64,000 bases of DNA, taken from contig NC_003283.11 of assembly GCF_000002985.6 (NCBI RefSeq), forward strand, positions 13,702,001 to 13,766,000. The letters run 5' to 3'. Of this stretch, positions 46,351-57,752 are shown piece after piece. The notes under the pieces are model-generated. The model was not told where the DNA came from. It did no database searches and saw nothing but the letters and a program-made list of their open reading frames with translations. The stretch comes from Caenorhabditis elegans (lineage: Eukaryota > Nematoda > Chromadorea > Rhabditida > Rhabditidae). The translations under genes and the position numbers were made by a program. The number at the start of each line of letters is the position of its first letter. Position 1 is the stretch's first letter.

Positions 46351-47237
46351 CTGGAAATTTTTTAAGCATTTGAAAAATATTTGGAAAAAGAAACGTATTA
46401 AAAATTTTGCCGAAGTTCAAATGACAGACTTTTGCCATCTGTCGTTCTAGGGCTAGCTTATATAAATAAAACTTGCTTGCGGTGCAGACACATACTGATA
46501 AGGATTTTTTGAAAGTTTAAAAGTTCAGTGACTCGACACTAATAACTATAAGTTCTGACATCATGAACTAATGGTCTGGAACTATAAGAAAGTAACGAGA
46601 AATGAGCCAACTACTAACAAATTCTACTCCCCTAAAGCCTAGATTTTTCCTTTTGTTTCACAAAAAAGTTGTAGATTTTTCTTACTAGGAATGTCAAACA
46701 AATGAAAAAGCTGTGCAAGTGGAACAAATATATTTACCTCGTGTTTATAATGGATTTTCTGTCTGAAAGCTTCTCCCTCCTCCTCAATCAAATGATTGTC
46801 ACCCCACGCCCCCGGTTACGATTTGTTTATTTTCATGATAACTGCAGCACAATGAATCTGGAAAGAGGTGATTCATCTTTGTGAAACTTTATATTTCTGG
46901 AAAACAATAATTGTTAAATGACTCAGTGTTGCCTGAAAATCTTTCACATCAAAATAGGAAACCCATGAGAATTTAAGGGAACGAAGGACCATCGTTGTAT
47001 GAAGGTACCTGTCAGAAGAGGTATGTAGTGGATCACATATCAAATACCATCTACGTTTCATTTCAAAATTAGCCGTCATTAAAAACTAGATCACAAAGAA
47101 ATCATTCCTACATCATGCTCTTCATAGTTTGTAGTGTTTGGATTTTATAGTCTCTGACGTAACGCCTCTTCTCAACTTCATCTAATGCAAATAATTTATT
47201 GAGTTCTTCGAATATTAAGAAAATTAAGATTTTATAG
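46351..47237. other. Promoter of copy 7 and spacer
   Basis: Apart from the TATA and GATA motifs noted for copy 7 (46458-46501), no gene or repeat was recognised in this ~890-bp stretch. Confidence 0.5.
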
Positions 47238-49891
47238 TCAACAGTTCAAAAATAAAGCAATCAACAGACTAATTCCACTTGCAATACCAAATGTATTCTT
47301 CAATCCCGATTTAGTAGTTGATTGAATAGAAGAACTTGTAGATTTACTTGGTAAATAACTTGTCCCCTGCTCTCCGTTTGCATTGGCCATTTCAAATGTG
47401 ACAATGGATGATGAAGAAGTTGAATCGCCTATGTATTCAATCATTAAATAAGTTCCATTGGCAAGTCGACTTTGATCCGAAACACTGTTAGTGAATGTCA
47501 AACTCGATGGTTTAAATCCTGGTAGTCCAACTTGAACATGCATCTGTTCTCCAGCCTGATGAATAATGGCCTTTTTAATATTGAAAGTAAATGTCATGAC
47601 ATTAGTTGATACTGAAACTTTAATAATTGTGATGTATTTAAAACAGGTATAAACGTACCAAATGTATGATTGTATCCTGATGTTGCTTCAGGTGTCCATA
47701 GAGATGATGAGAAAATACTTCCTTTCCTTCCATTATAAGGGGTTAACCAATTATCAGCAGTAGAAGACAAAGTCAATGAAAGTTCTGGGCCTAGTGTTAC
47801 CATACTGAATAGCTTTGCCGGAATCATTTGAGGCATTGAGTTCTGCACTGCATCAGTTGCTCTGAAAATTTAGATAATTGAAAAGAAAAAAGTGATTCGT
47901 AATGAACACTAGAATTTTTACAGCTGAGTAGAAGGCCGAGATATCAACAACTATATTGTAAAGATTGAAAAAACGTGATCTACAACAAAAAATTGGCAAA
48001 AATAGACTCTATTGAAGTGACTTCAGAACAGTAAAACTGGCAAAAACCATAGACTGAAACAGTTTTTAACTAGGGCTAGAAAAAAATGGGTTTAAATGGC
48101 AGGTAAGCAAGTTTTTAGGTGACGTTGCCTGCCTACCACCTATTTTTAACGTAGATCAAACCAATATGACACACTCTGACACCACGTGAGACGGTTGGGA
48201 TGGAAAATTTATGATTTCTGTTAATTCCATAAATGTTTTTTTGCTATCAAGAACGCTTATCCTTAGTTTAAAACAACTTAAAAACTTACAAATAAGTGAG
48301 ATAAGTTATCTGATTATCCGAAGGTGTCAGTGTTTGTACATCAACTTTGTGTCCATTTGCTCCAAAATTCAAATCAGTGAGATAAACCATACTAGATTGA
48401 GTACACAAGAACGTGAACGCACTTGACGTGAATGGTATACCTTTCACTTTGAAGTTTTTAGGAACTGTTACATTTTTGGAGAATGCAACAAATGTGTACT
48501 CTTCGAACGAAGAAAGCGCTGAAATTGAGTAAGGTAATTGTGTTTTTTTAATGTATTTTCCAAGTTCTAAATATGCTTACATTTGAAATCATTTGCCAAT
48601 GCGTAGGAATTACTTGTTGGCCCATAATAGTTAACCAATGTAGTCGAATTTCCACTTGATTTCATGAGCGTCGGAGAATTCACGTAATCATACAAGTTGC
48701 CCACGAATCGCGAGTTAACATTGGGACCGTCATAAACATAAATTAATTTTATAACTATATCAGTTTTTCCAATTTGATCAACTAGAGCCACATTTATGAC
48801 AACATTATCGTTGGTGGGAGACTCAAGTGTGTATGTTTGTGTAGGTTGAAGGTTGAGATTAAGAGGAGTTCCGGTTGGCAGCGTAGGATTTTGTTCAAAC
48901 AAAGCAACTGAATATGATTAATGATTATAAGTAAGTTTGAATCAAAGATCGTACGGTTTTGATAATCATAACTGAACCAAAATTCAGACGTTGCAGTTGA
49001 GGTGTCGATTGAGACAGTAGCTGCTGTTGCCGGAGCAAAGAAGGTACCAGAACCTTGATTGTAACTGAAAAATATTTGAGAGTTTCCAATTTATTAACTT
49101 TCCTCATAATACCCTTCTCAATTTTAAATTTCTAAAAACATCTCTAAGAACAGAAAAATCAAACAATGTTAGGTTTCGTGCATGCCAACATGCCTACTAG
49201 GCCTATTTAATTGGTTTACCAGTACTTTATGACTGATTGCCAACTGAAGCTACTGCACTGCATGCTTACCTACATGCCTACTTCAAGTAAACTTGCCTAC
49301 GTGCCTACCTATGCGAAATAAATATTTCAAAATAGGTTGGGAAACAATTATGATAGGTGCAAATTGAGTTTCCACTTTTTGTGAATTAAGAAAAACTGTG
49401 AATCAAAAAATTCAAAACATATTTTAGAAAGTTATCTCAATTTAGCACTATAGGAGCGGTTTTAAACTATTTTCCAATTGGCGATTCAGCGTAGTAAAAT
49501 GCGTTTTTAATCGAAAATAGTCAGAAACTCATGAGCTCTATGTATTTGGATGTTTTTACAGTTTCTTACGCGTAAGACGATCCGAGCACGTTGCTCACAA
49601 TGATAGAATCTGCCGCAGTTGCTTTTGAAGAAAACGTAAGTCTCACTACAAATCCATCTTGAATTTTAAACTGTAATCATATTCAATTAAACAGAAAGTT
49701 TAACGTGTTCATACTTGTATTTTACAATGATAATTTATCGGAAACTGGAACCTTGCTGCTGAATCAGGTGGAAATGTTCCAGTTCCACCCACAATCGGAT
49801 TTTGCGGACATGTGAAATTGACGGATTTGGAATATTTTGCAGAAAATAAAAGAAATAAAGCAAATGTCAAAACGTTTGTTTGACTAGACAT
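47238..49891 (-). CDS. Divergent CUB-like protein with GPI-type tail (copy 8)
   Basis: Seven exons: 49891-49715, 49670-49570, 49064-48955, 48907-48581, 48518-48290, 47861-47659, 47611-47238; 506 aa, phases consistent. Signal peptide (NVLTFALFLLFSAKYSKS), CPQNPIVGGTGTFPPDSA, FKIQDGFVVRLTFS, LIYVYDGPNV, YALANDFK, FTFLCTQSSM, PYNGRKGSIFSSSLWTP and a Ser-rich linker before a hydrophobic C-terminus (IASGISLLIALFLN). It belongs to the copy 6/7 subfamily by exon plan but is more diverged. It lacks the CxDC motif of other copies, having CTQSS instead. A cell-surface, GPI-anchored product is inferred. Confidence 0.8.
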
Positions 49892-50334
49892 GCTGATTTC
49901 TGCACTTTGGCCAATCAAACTGAAAATGAAAATGCCTGTTATATATGCATTGATAATGACGTGAAGTTGCAAGTATTGACAATGTGAATCACACAAATCA
50001 TAAAATTATCACACGTATTTAGTTTGGAGCAACAAAAATGTTAGCGTTAGGGTATGTTCTATTAAGGGCGTTTTCAAGGATACATCATTTTTCTGAAACA
50101 AAAATTAATTTAAGATTATTATTGGGAAATATTTATCATCATTTGTTATCACTTCGTATGTATAGATTACGCTTTTAGTTTTCAATTTTGATGGAGATTC
50201 TTTCTCTTTCATAATTTTTTTCACTTGAGATTTGGAAACTGCCCCGTCACGATTGCAATTCGGAAAGATGTTTGAAGTGTTCATTCAAAAAGTAAAAAAG
50301 GTATAAAAATAATTATTGATTTCAATCATGCTTT
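49892..50334. other. Spacer between CUB-like copy 8 and SDR gene 1
   Basis: Upstream region of copy 8 with a TATA-like TATATATGC near 49938-49947, and the 3' flank of the first dehydrogenase. Nothing else was recognised. Confidence 0.45.
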
Positions 50335-51564
50335 TTAGTTTGGAATAACAGTGAGGTCCGCATTAAGGTAAGCACCATGATGGGCGTCACCAAGGATGAG
50401 AATGTTGTCGGAGAGGGTCTTGGTAGCATCATCTATCTGGAATTTAGCAAGAATTTATTTAACGGTTACTATTGTGAAATCTTGATCATTATTTTCAAAC
50501 GTTTTGGTGTCGATGAGTGAGGAATTACTTTTTTCGAATTGATTCCCAGCTCATCTAGTATGATTGTTAATCACAACAATTGTTTTTGTAAAGAAAGGTA
50601 AAATTTCATACTCGCCGTAAAATTCAACAGTTACGCTATCATTTTCAGATTATTTCCAAACGTCAAGATTACAAACACGCGTTTCTGTCAATAAATTCCG
50701 AGTAAATCATTTGAATTTTTGACATCTCTTACTTCAAGTTTCCCGTTTGCACCTCCCATATCTGTCTTCACCCATCCTGGGCAGAACGTAGTAACCAAAA
50801 TATGATACTTGGCAAGATCCACCGAACACGACTTGCCAAAGGAGTTAAGAGCCGATTTGCTCATGCGATAAGCAACCTTAAAAATTAAAAGCACGTGATA
50901 ACTGTTGTCCATTTAGGAAATTACCAATGGTATGTTGTATGATGCATCAATTTTTGTAATTGAACCAGCTGTCGAGGAGATGTTGATAATTGCAGATCTA
51001 TTGATGGAGTACCCTTCTCCTCTATTTTTGGCAGCAGCTCTTTTGAGCAATGGAAGTAATTCTTGAGTAATAAGGACAGTTGAGATTGTATTTGTCTCGA
51101 GCTGACGAATCAATGTCGATCGGCTTTTTTCTCCATCAATATCATAAGGGACGAAAATTCCAGCATTGTTGATCAGAACAGTAAGCCCATCCTCACCGAC
51201 TAGTTTTTCCACCTTAAAATCTCGATATTTTGTGTTGTTTTAAAAAATGTTTTTGTTTCAACACGTTTACAGGCTCTGCAAACAAAGTAAAAAACTCTAA
51301 CCTCGGCTCCCAACTTTCTGATTGAGTCGTCGCAATCGATGTCCAATTGTAAAATGTGAACGCGAGTATCTTTGATGCTGTTCAGCTCCTAGAAATTTTT
51401 TCATATTTCTCTGCTCGATTATAGATAAAACAAACTGTAGCGTTTGATGGATCTCTGCACGTGCCGATAATAATTTGGACATCCTTATTTTTGATAAATT
51501 GCTTCAAAAGACCGAGTCCAATTCCGCGGTTTGCACCGGTGATGAGAATACTTTTCGGGGCCAT
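50335..51564 (-). CDS. Short-chain dehydrogenase/reductase, C-factor-like (1)
   Basis: Five exons: 51564-51436, 51388-51302, 51212-50925, 50876-50733, 50436-50335; 249 aa, the standard SDR length. Rossmann nucleotide-binding motif TGANRGIG at residues 9-16, DIDCDDS after strand 4, NNAG at ~90, the ISSTAGS strand with the catalytic Ser, and the YRMSK catalytic Tyr/Lys motif followed by SALNSFGKSCSVDL. The downstream CPGWVKTDMGG segment is typical of the family. It should be a cytosolic NAD(P)-dependent oxidoreductase; the substrate is unknown. It is a tandem duplicate of the gene at 53048-54393 with an identical exon plan (129, 87, 288, 144, 102 bp). I recall similar nematode genes such as sdz-8 but cannot assign the name. 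Confidence 0.88.
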
Positions 51565-53047
51565 ATCAACGGGTTAAAACTGGAAGATCATTATACAAGA
51601 AAAAAGAAAATACTTAAGAACACTTAGATGTTTTCACATTTGAAGATGAAAACAAATTATTATGGATAAAAATTCAAATAAATGGCAAGCTTTGTTTGGT
51701 TCCTAAAACCGTATATTAAGAAAAATAAAAGGCTAATAAGTTGAAAAAGGTTCATTCGATAATAAAGCTATCTTATCTTTTATATTTTTAAAATTATCTA
51801 CTAGCTTTAATGAAAAAATAGTGTTTAAATACATATTTTAGAACAAACGATTATGATCGTATTGCACGAAAGTTCCCGGTTTTATAGGAAATCATTTGTG
51901 CCAACAACTAGAAATTGTGCTAACTTGTAGGTTCTATGCGTGTGTGCTTGATTTTCGATCTTTACCTTTTTCACTGCGTTTCTCAAAATTTGGAAAGAAA
52001 CTGTGACATTCAAGCAAATAGTGTCAAAGTGGAAGAGATTTAGTTGGCGTAGTCACAATTCATGGTCAGAAAATGAAGAAATAACAAACATCAAAAGATT
52101 ACCTCAACAGCTCTATCAAAACGTGTGCTTTGCAGAAATAAAAAAACTAGATACCATGTAAAAGTTTAGAAATGTATCCCATTTTTTATTATTTTTAATG
52201 ATGATTTCAAAAATTTGTTTCAGCTCATCTGGAGTTCGTCTAGAATATCATTTCTGTGGAAAATACTCCAAAATTTCACCATTTCCCATGATTGGCAAAT
52301 CTTCTGTCTACGAGCTGACTGCGAGAAAAGTTACCTAATTGATACAAGCCTCAATACGGTTTTTTAAAATTAAATGAGGACTAACGGTTCGGACGATTCC
52401 AAACGTATAGATCCAAAACGGGCTCAAATTAACAAATTTCGTAATGAAACTTCTCAAAAATTATTCAAATTAAACGGATTTTAACTAACTATAAAATCTC
52501 GAAATTTGGCCATTTATCAGTGTCACATCTGTCCGAAGTTGACTTTTTTGGAATTGTGAGCCTTTCTTGCATATTTTGGTAGTTCAACTCACATAATTTT
52601 GTTGATTAAGGTAGATTTAAGGCCGATAGGTAACCAAAAATGATCGAAATAGGTTGCCAGTCGGCTTTAAATGTACCTTAATCAATGAAATCAAATGAGA
52701 TAAACTTAGCAGTTTAGCAGGTAGTTAGCTTAGCAGGAATATGCAATAAAGGATGATAATTCCAAAAAGCCAACTTCGGGCAGATGTGACACTTACGAAA
52801 TTCGTCCATGAGCCTTTGGTCTACACGTTCAAAATCGTTCGAACCGTTAGTCCTCCTTTAAGTTGTTTTTCAATTCCTAAAGCGCCTCTAATCATCACTT
52901 CAAAACTGACCATGGCTGATGATGACCGGCAATCTGTGCAATTTTAATTCATTTCCTTTTTGGAAATTGAAAACGGTGAAAACTCTTATTTCCCGCTGAA
53001 ATAATTCAATAATGAAAACAGCTTTATTAACAATTTTGAACAAGAAT
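51565..53047. other. Spacer with foldback element between tandem SDR genes
   Basis: The promoter of SDR gene 1 lies next to 51565. The middle is occupied by the inverted repeat at 52366-52866. No gene was seen. Confidence 0.5.
52366..52866. repeat. 500-bp foldback element
   Basis: The outer arms share GAGGACTAACGGTTCG and its inverse CGAACCGTTAGTCCTC. Further inside are the pairs GTGTCACATCTG/CAGATGTGACAC and CGAAGTTG/CAACTTCG. Near the centre GTTGATTAAGGTA is mirrored by TACCTTAATCAA. The arms differ at many positions, so it is an old non-autonomous element. Confidence 0.7.
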
Positions 53048-54393
53048 TTAATTTGGAATAACAGTGAGGTCTGCGTTGAGGTATGCTCCGTGATGGGCAT
53101 TTCCGAGGGTGAGAATGTTGTCGGAGAGGGTCTTCGTAGCATCTTCAATCTGAAAAAAATTAGATTTTTTTTCAATACATTGAGTTAAAAACATTTTAAC
53201 GTTTGTTCGTTTACCTCAAGCATTGCATTTGCACCTCCCATACCAGTTTTAACCCATCCTGGGCAGAATGAGGTGACCAAGATATGATACTTGGCGAGAT
53301 CAATTGAACAGGATTTGGCAAAAGAGTTCAGAGCCGACTTGCTCATACGGTAGGCAACCTGAAATTCAACATCAGTGAGGCCTATGTATTTCAATAGAGG
53401 TTACTAGCGGTCCGTTGAAGGTTCCATCAATCTTCTCAACTGATGCGGCAGTAGAAGAAATATTAACAATTGCAGCTCGGTTAATTGAATAACCATCTCC
53501 TCCATTCTTGGCTGCAGCTTTTTTGAGCAATGGGAGAAATTCTTGAGTGATGAGTGCAGTTGAGACGGAATTAGTCTCAAGCTGACGGATCAATGTTTTA
53601 CGGTTCTTTTCTCCTTCGACATCATAAGGGAGCAGAATGCCAGCATTGTTGAGAAGAACAGTTAGACCGTCTTCGCCAACCAGCTTTTCAACCTTAAATT
53701 TACATTTTGATTGGATTTTTCGACATATTTAAAAGCGTATAATTTTGAAACTATTTAAAGTTCATATTTCAAGTTGAAGCAATACATGTCAATTTTTGGA
53801 AAATACTGAATATAACATATTTTTCTATAGATATTGCATCCCACAACTTCGTCCTGGCAGATCTCAGACACTATAGAGTCTAAAAAATATCTGTAAATTT
53901 ATAGAGCGATACAACTTCTTATAAATGGAGAACAATGACAAATGCCGTCAAGATAAAGCACTTTTATTTATATTTCGAATTTTAATAAAATTTAAAAACA
54001 AAGCTGGATTTAACTCGGGAGTATGCAATTCCACTTTCAAGTAAAGTTTCTAAATATCTAAATTATTGTTCATCCTACATCTACCACGTTTTAAAAGTTG
54101 TACAATCATGCTAAGTAATTAATCTTCTTACCTCTGCGTACAGTTTGCTGATTGACTCGTCACAATCAATGTCCAATGGCAAAATGTGTAGACGAGAGTC
54201 TTTAAGGTTGCTGAGCTCCTGGAGAGAGTTCAATAAAGTGTTTAGTTCTGTGGAATACGCGTACCTCAGCCTTTGAAGGATCTCTGCACGTGGCAATGAT
54301 AATTTGAATGTCCTTATGCTTGAGGAACTGCTTCAGAAGACCGAGTCCGATTCCGCGGTTGGCACCGGTGATGAGAAGACTTTTTGGGGACAT
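53048..54393 (-). CDS. Short-chain dehydrogenase/reductase, C-factor-like (2)
   Basis: Five exons: 54393-54265, 54218-54132, 53692-53405, 53358-53215, 53149-53048; 249 aa. TGANRGIG cofactor motif (9-16), [31 protein letters not shown] with the catalytic Ser, YRMSK catalytic motif and [11 protein letters not shown]. It matches the neighbouring copy over its full length with conservative differences and the same intron positions; the last exon ([20 protein letters not shown]) is nearly identical. Expected to be an NAD(P)-linked oxidoreductase of unknown substrate. The third intron from the 3' end is short, whereas intron 2 (53693-54131) is ~440 bp of AT-rich DNA. Confidence 0.88.
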
Positions 54394-56159
54394 CTTTAAG
54401 CGAGAGCTACTGAAAGAAAATATATAAATTATAGGTTTTGAGAATGTTGATTAAATTAAATAAATAAGAGCTAAAATTAGGAAAAATAATTGGGAAAAAG
54501 GTTTTATTTATATTTGAAAAAATCATGTTTATAGAAGACGGTGTATCGAAACAAAATACATGGAGTATCATAGTATAGTCCAAACCCAACCCCACACAAA
54601 CAAACACACACAAACGTTCCTTTTCTCTTTTCACTCTCCATTCTTCGTACAGTCTCTAGCTCTCAAGGTTAGAATAATTGTCCACAAAGGATCGATTACC
54701 AGTTGTCTCTTGTTTATGATGCTACAAATAAATAGATACAAATTAAAACCTTCTGAAAAAAGAAAAATAATCCGAAAATAATTGGGGTTCGTCTGATTAA
54801 AACTCTGCTAATAAACGAGTTTTGTGCTTCGTTTTTTATCATTATTTCCTCGATTTTCGAACTTTCATCTTCTTACTGCGTCTCTCAATGTTTGCAGGAA
54901 AAAGATGACAAAGTGAGAGAGGACAAGAATTGAAGATTTAGATTGCTTGGACACAACTGTCGGTCAGAAAATTTGTAAATAACGAGATTGTGTTTTGGAC
55001 AGCAACAATAACTTCTAGATATTTTAAGTATTATATTTTTTATTGCGTTGCGCCCAAAACCCTATTTCTTTGAACCCGACTTTTTTGAACGGGCTGGATA
55101 ATTTTCGCATGCAAAAAAATGTTTGACACATGGAAATCTCGGAAAGTTTATTATTTAAAAAGTGTGAAGTCACCCAAATGAAAAAAGACGCTAGTGGAAC
55201 GAGACACATTTCCAAAATAAATTTTCCGCGATTTTTGAAGTACGTTGCTTATTTTAATAATTAAGAGAGTTTCTGTCTTTTTTCAAAATTCCAAAGTTTA
55301 CGTCATAAATAAACAGATTATGAAGATTAATTAAAGAGTTTAAAGTTTTTTTCAGCGATGAGATCTAATTTCAAACATACAACCTGACATGGTTTAATTT
55401 CAAAGTGTTATATTTTTCCTTATTTGTTTCTTTTTCTATGCACACTTTAAAAAAATCGTTTGGTATTAAACATTGTGTGCCTCATAAATCTGCACTGTGC
55501 AATCGCGCTCCATTTTTAATATCACAGGCAGTCCACATTGTTATAGCACACTAGCTTCTCAGAAACTCTCTATACTTTCATATTCATAGATGTATATTGT
55601 CACATTTGTCATAAAAGCTCGGCCACGGAACACCATTGATTTTATTTCTCTGTTTCTCCCATCTCTAAATCTTTCTCTATCTGTCTTCATTTTAACTTTT
55701 CAAAAATCGCTTTTGAAAACATTTAATTAGAATATGTTCTTCAAAGTTTTTTCAGGCAAATTTGAAAATTTTGTATTAAATCAAATTTTTTTTAAATGAA
55801 CAAAAATTGAATGTTGTTGAATAAATGTTAATTGTGAAAAAAAAACCGGGATTCGAGCTTTCGTGGACAAAAATTCCACACCAACTTTTGGGTTGAATTT
55901 TTTTGTTCCAAAGGGATTTTTATGTAAAAGATTTTTCCAATGATACGTTTAGCTAAAAAAAAATGAACCCGGCTGTATTTTTGTATTTTTTGGCAGATTT
56001 TCACCTCAAATTTACTCAAAGTTGATTAAAATAATGTTTTTATTTTGGTTGATTTAAATATATAGCGTCTTTATTTGAAGCTTTTCGGTGTAAAAATATC
56101 TTGTGGCAGACTAAATATGTTCCAAATTTTAGAAAATTGTTCTCCAATTTCTTCTGAAA
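54394..56159. other. Intergenic between SDR gene 2 and F-box B gene
   Basis: About 1.77 kb of AT-rich DNA between divergent genes. A CA-rich run (CACACAAACAAACACACAC-type) near 54590-54615 is the only simple feature. Open frames on both strands have no protein-like character. Confidence 0.5.
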
Positions 56160-57752
56160 ATGGACACATTTCATTTGCTCCAGTTACCATATCCAGTGTT
56201 CAAGAAAATAATCGATTATACTCCACTTGGTAATTTGTAAGTTGTTCCCTCATTTGAAACACAAATTACAACCTGTTTCATGTGTTTCTTCAGAATTCCA
56301 TTTATATTTTTGAACAAAAGTATTCGAAATATGGTGAAGCTGAAGGATTATGGGAATGTTAATCTAAACGTTACCTACAAATCTAATATTTGTTCAATTA
56401 ATGTTACATGCGACGATGGAAGTTCGACATTCATTCAGTTTTATCAGCTGACAAAGTGCCCAGAATTTGGCCATACTGCTGTCAGATACGAAGAATGTGA
56501 TTTCAGAATAAGGTGATTTGTTTTCCTAAAATGATTTAAAACAAGAAACTTCGGCATTTTGATTGTGAATTCCACTGTTTAGAAATCCGTTATTTTAATT
56601 TAAAATCATGAAAATTGGTAGCTCGTGGTGCGATAAGAATTTTTGACCGAAAAAAAGAGCATTTTGCTCCAAACCCCAAAAAATACCAAACAAAAAAGCT
56701 CGATTTTTCGGTTCTTAAATTCACATGTTTTAAAAAATATTTTCTGTTTTTTGGTCCGAAAAAACCAAAAATATATGACTGTGGAAGTTACGGTAGTGGT
56801 ACCGTAAGGAACGACGAAATCTAGTATTTATGTATTTGAAACGTTATTTTCGAATTTTTCAGTCTGCCCGTTTTCAAATTCTTCGTGCGGATAATACGAA
56901 AAATCCCTTCGAAAATTGAATCAAGATCTTCATTTCTTTTTAAAATTACAGTAAAACTAAACAAAATGCAATGGTGTACACTGGACAAAAAATGGATGAA
57001 GCCATAATGATTTTCATCGATGCAATCATCCGTTTGTTCAGTTCTTCAACATTTCATCTGACATTTTCAAACATTGAAACCTGCAATTATTCCCTATTTC
57101 TCTAGTACAAGTCATTTACATATTTGAAGTCTCTGAAAGCAGGAAGAAGGAATCCGAATCTGTTTCCGGAAGATTTTTTTATGGAAGCCTGTGTACCAAG
57201 ATCCATTGATTTTGTTCCATGCAATGAGAAAATACTATCTAGACAAGAAGAGGTATAGTGTTCGGCTAATGAAATCAAGTAGTAAGATATATTTTCAGAT
57301 TCATCTGCCAGAAACTGACCCGAAAAAGTGGATGGAACATTTTTTGAATTTGGATTGCAACAAAGTGATTCTTAACACAATGTTATCAGATGTTGCAACC
57401 AAATGCTTACATAATTTTCTCAAGAACTGGAGAAGTGGTATGAATTCTTGTTTTCAACACTTGGACACTTACACTTTCGAATTCGTGGACCATAGTAAAT
57501 TTTTGGAAGGAATTTCCGATAAGACTAATTGGCTGAGCAACGGAAAACAAATCGCTTTTGAGTAAATTATTAGTGTTGGAGTTAGAAAGTTTCTGATATT
57601 GACAACATTTCAGTGCTAACAGAGAAATCCGATTGAAGTATGGATATGATATCAAACGAGAAGACGGATTATGCTTATCACTCGTGTATTTTGCACCGAC
57701 AGATCGTTCCATTTTATCGTATTCTTTGAAAGTGGTCATTTGGAGACCATGA
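56160..57752 (+). pseudogene. F-box B (FBXB) gene with a single in-frame stop
   Basis: Exon blocks 56160-56236, 56294-56512, 56952-57252, 57299-57561 and 57614-57752 fit in phase to 333 codons, but block 3 contains TAG at 57103-57105. The N-terminus is an F-box (FHLLQLPYPVFKKIIDYTPLGN, split by intron 1, then FIFLNKSIRNMV). The rest resembles the nematode FBA_2-type region (FLKNWRSGMNS, LEGISDKTNWLSNGKQIAF, LKYGYDIKREDGLCLSLVY). Protein-like sequence resumes immediately after the TAG in the same frame (SLKAGRRN, FMEACVPRSIDFV). Using the TAG as a splice acceptor would break the phase with every upstream donor I could find. FBXB proteins are putative SCF ligase adaptors. A recently inactivated gene is the simplest reading, but the block 3 start is my least certain boundary. 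Confidence 0.62.

Noticed and set aside
57073-57105. Using the TAG at 57103-57105 as a splice acceptor to rescue the F-box B gene
   Set aside because: The only nearby upstream GT donors are in phases that shift the downstream frame away from the clearly coding one.
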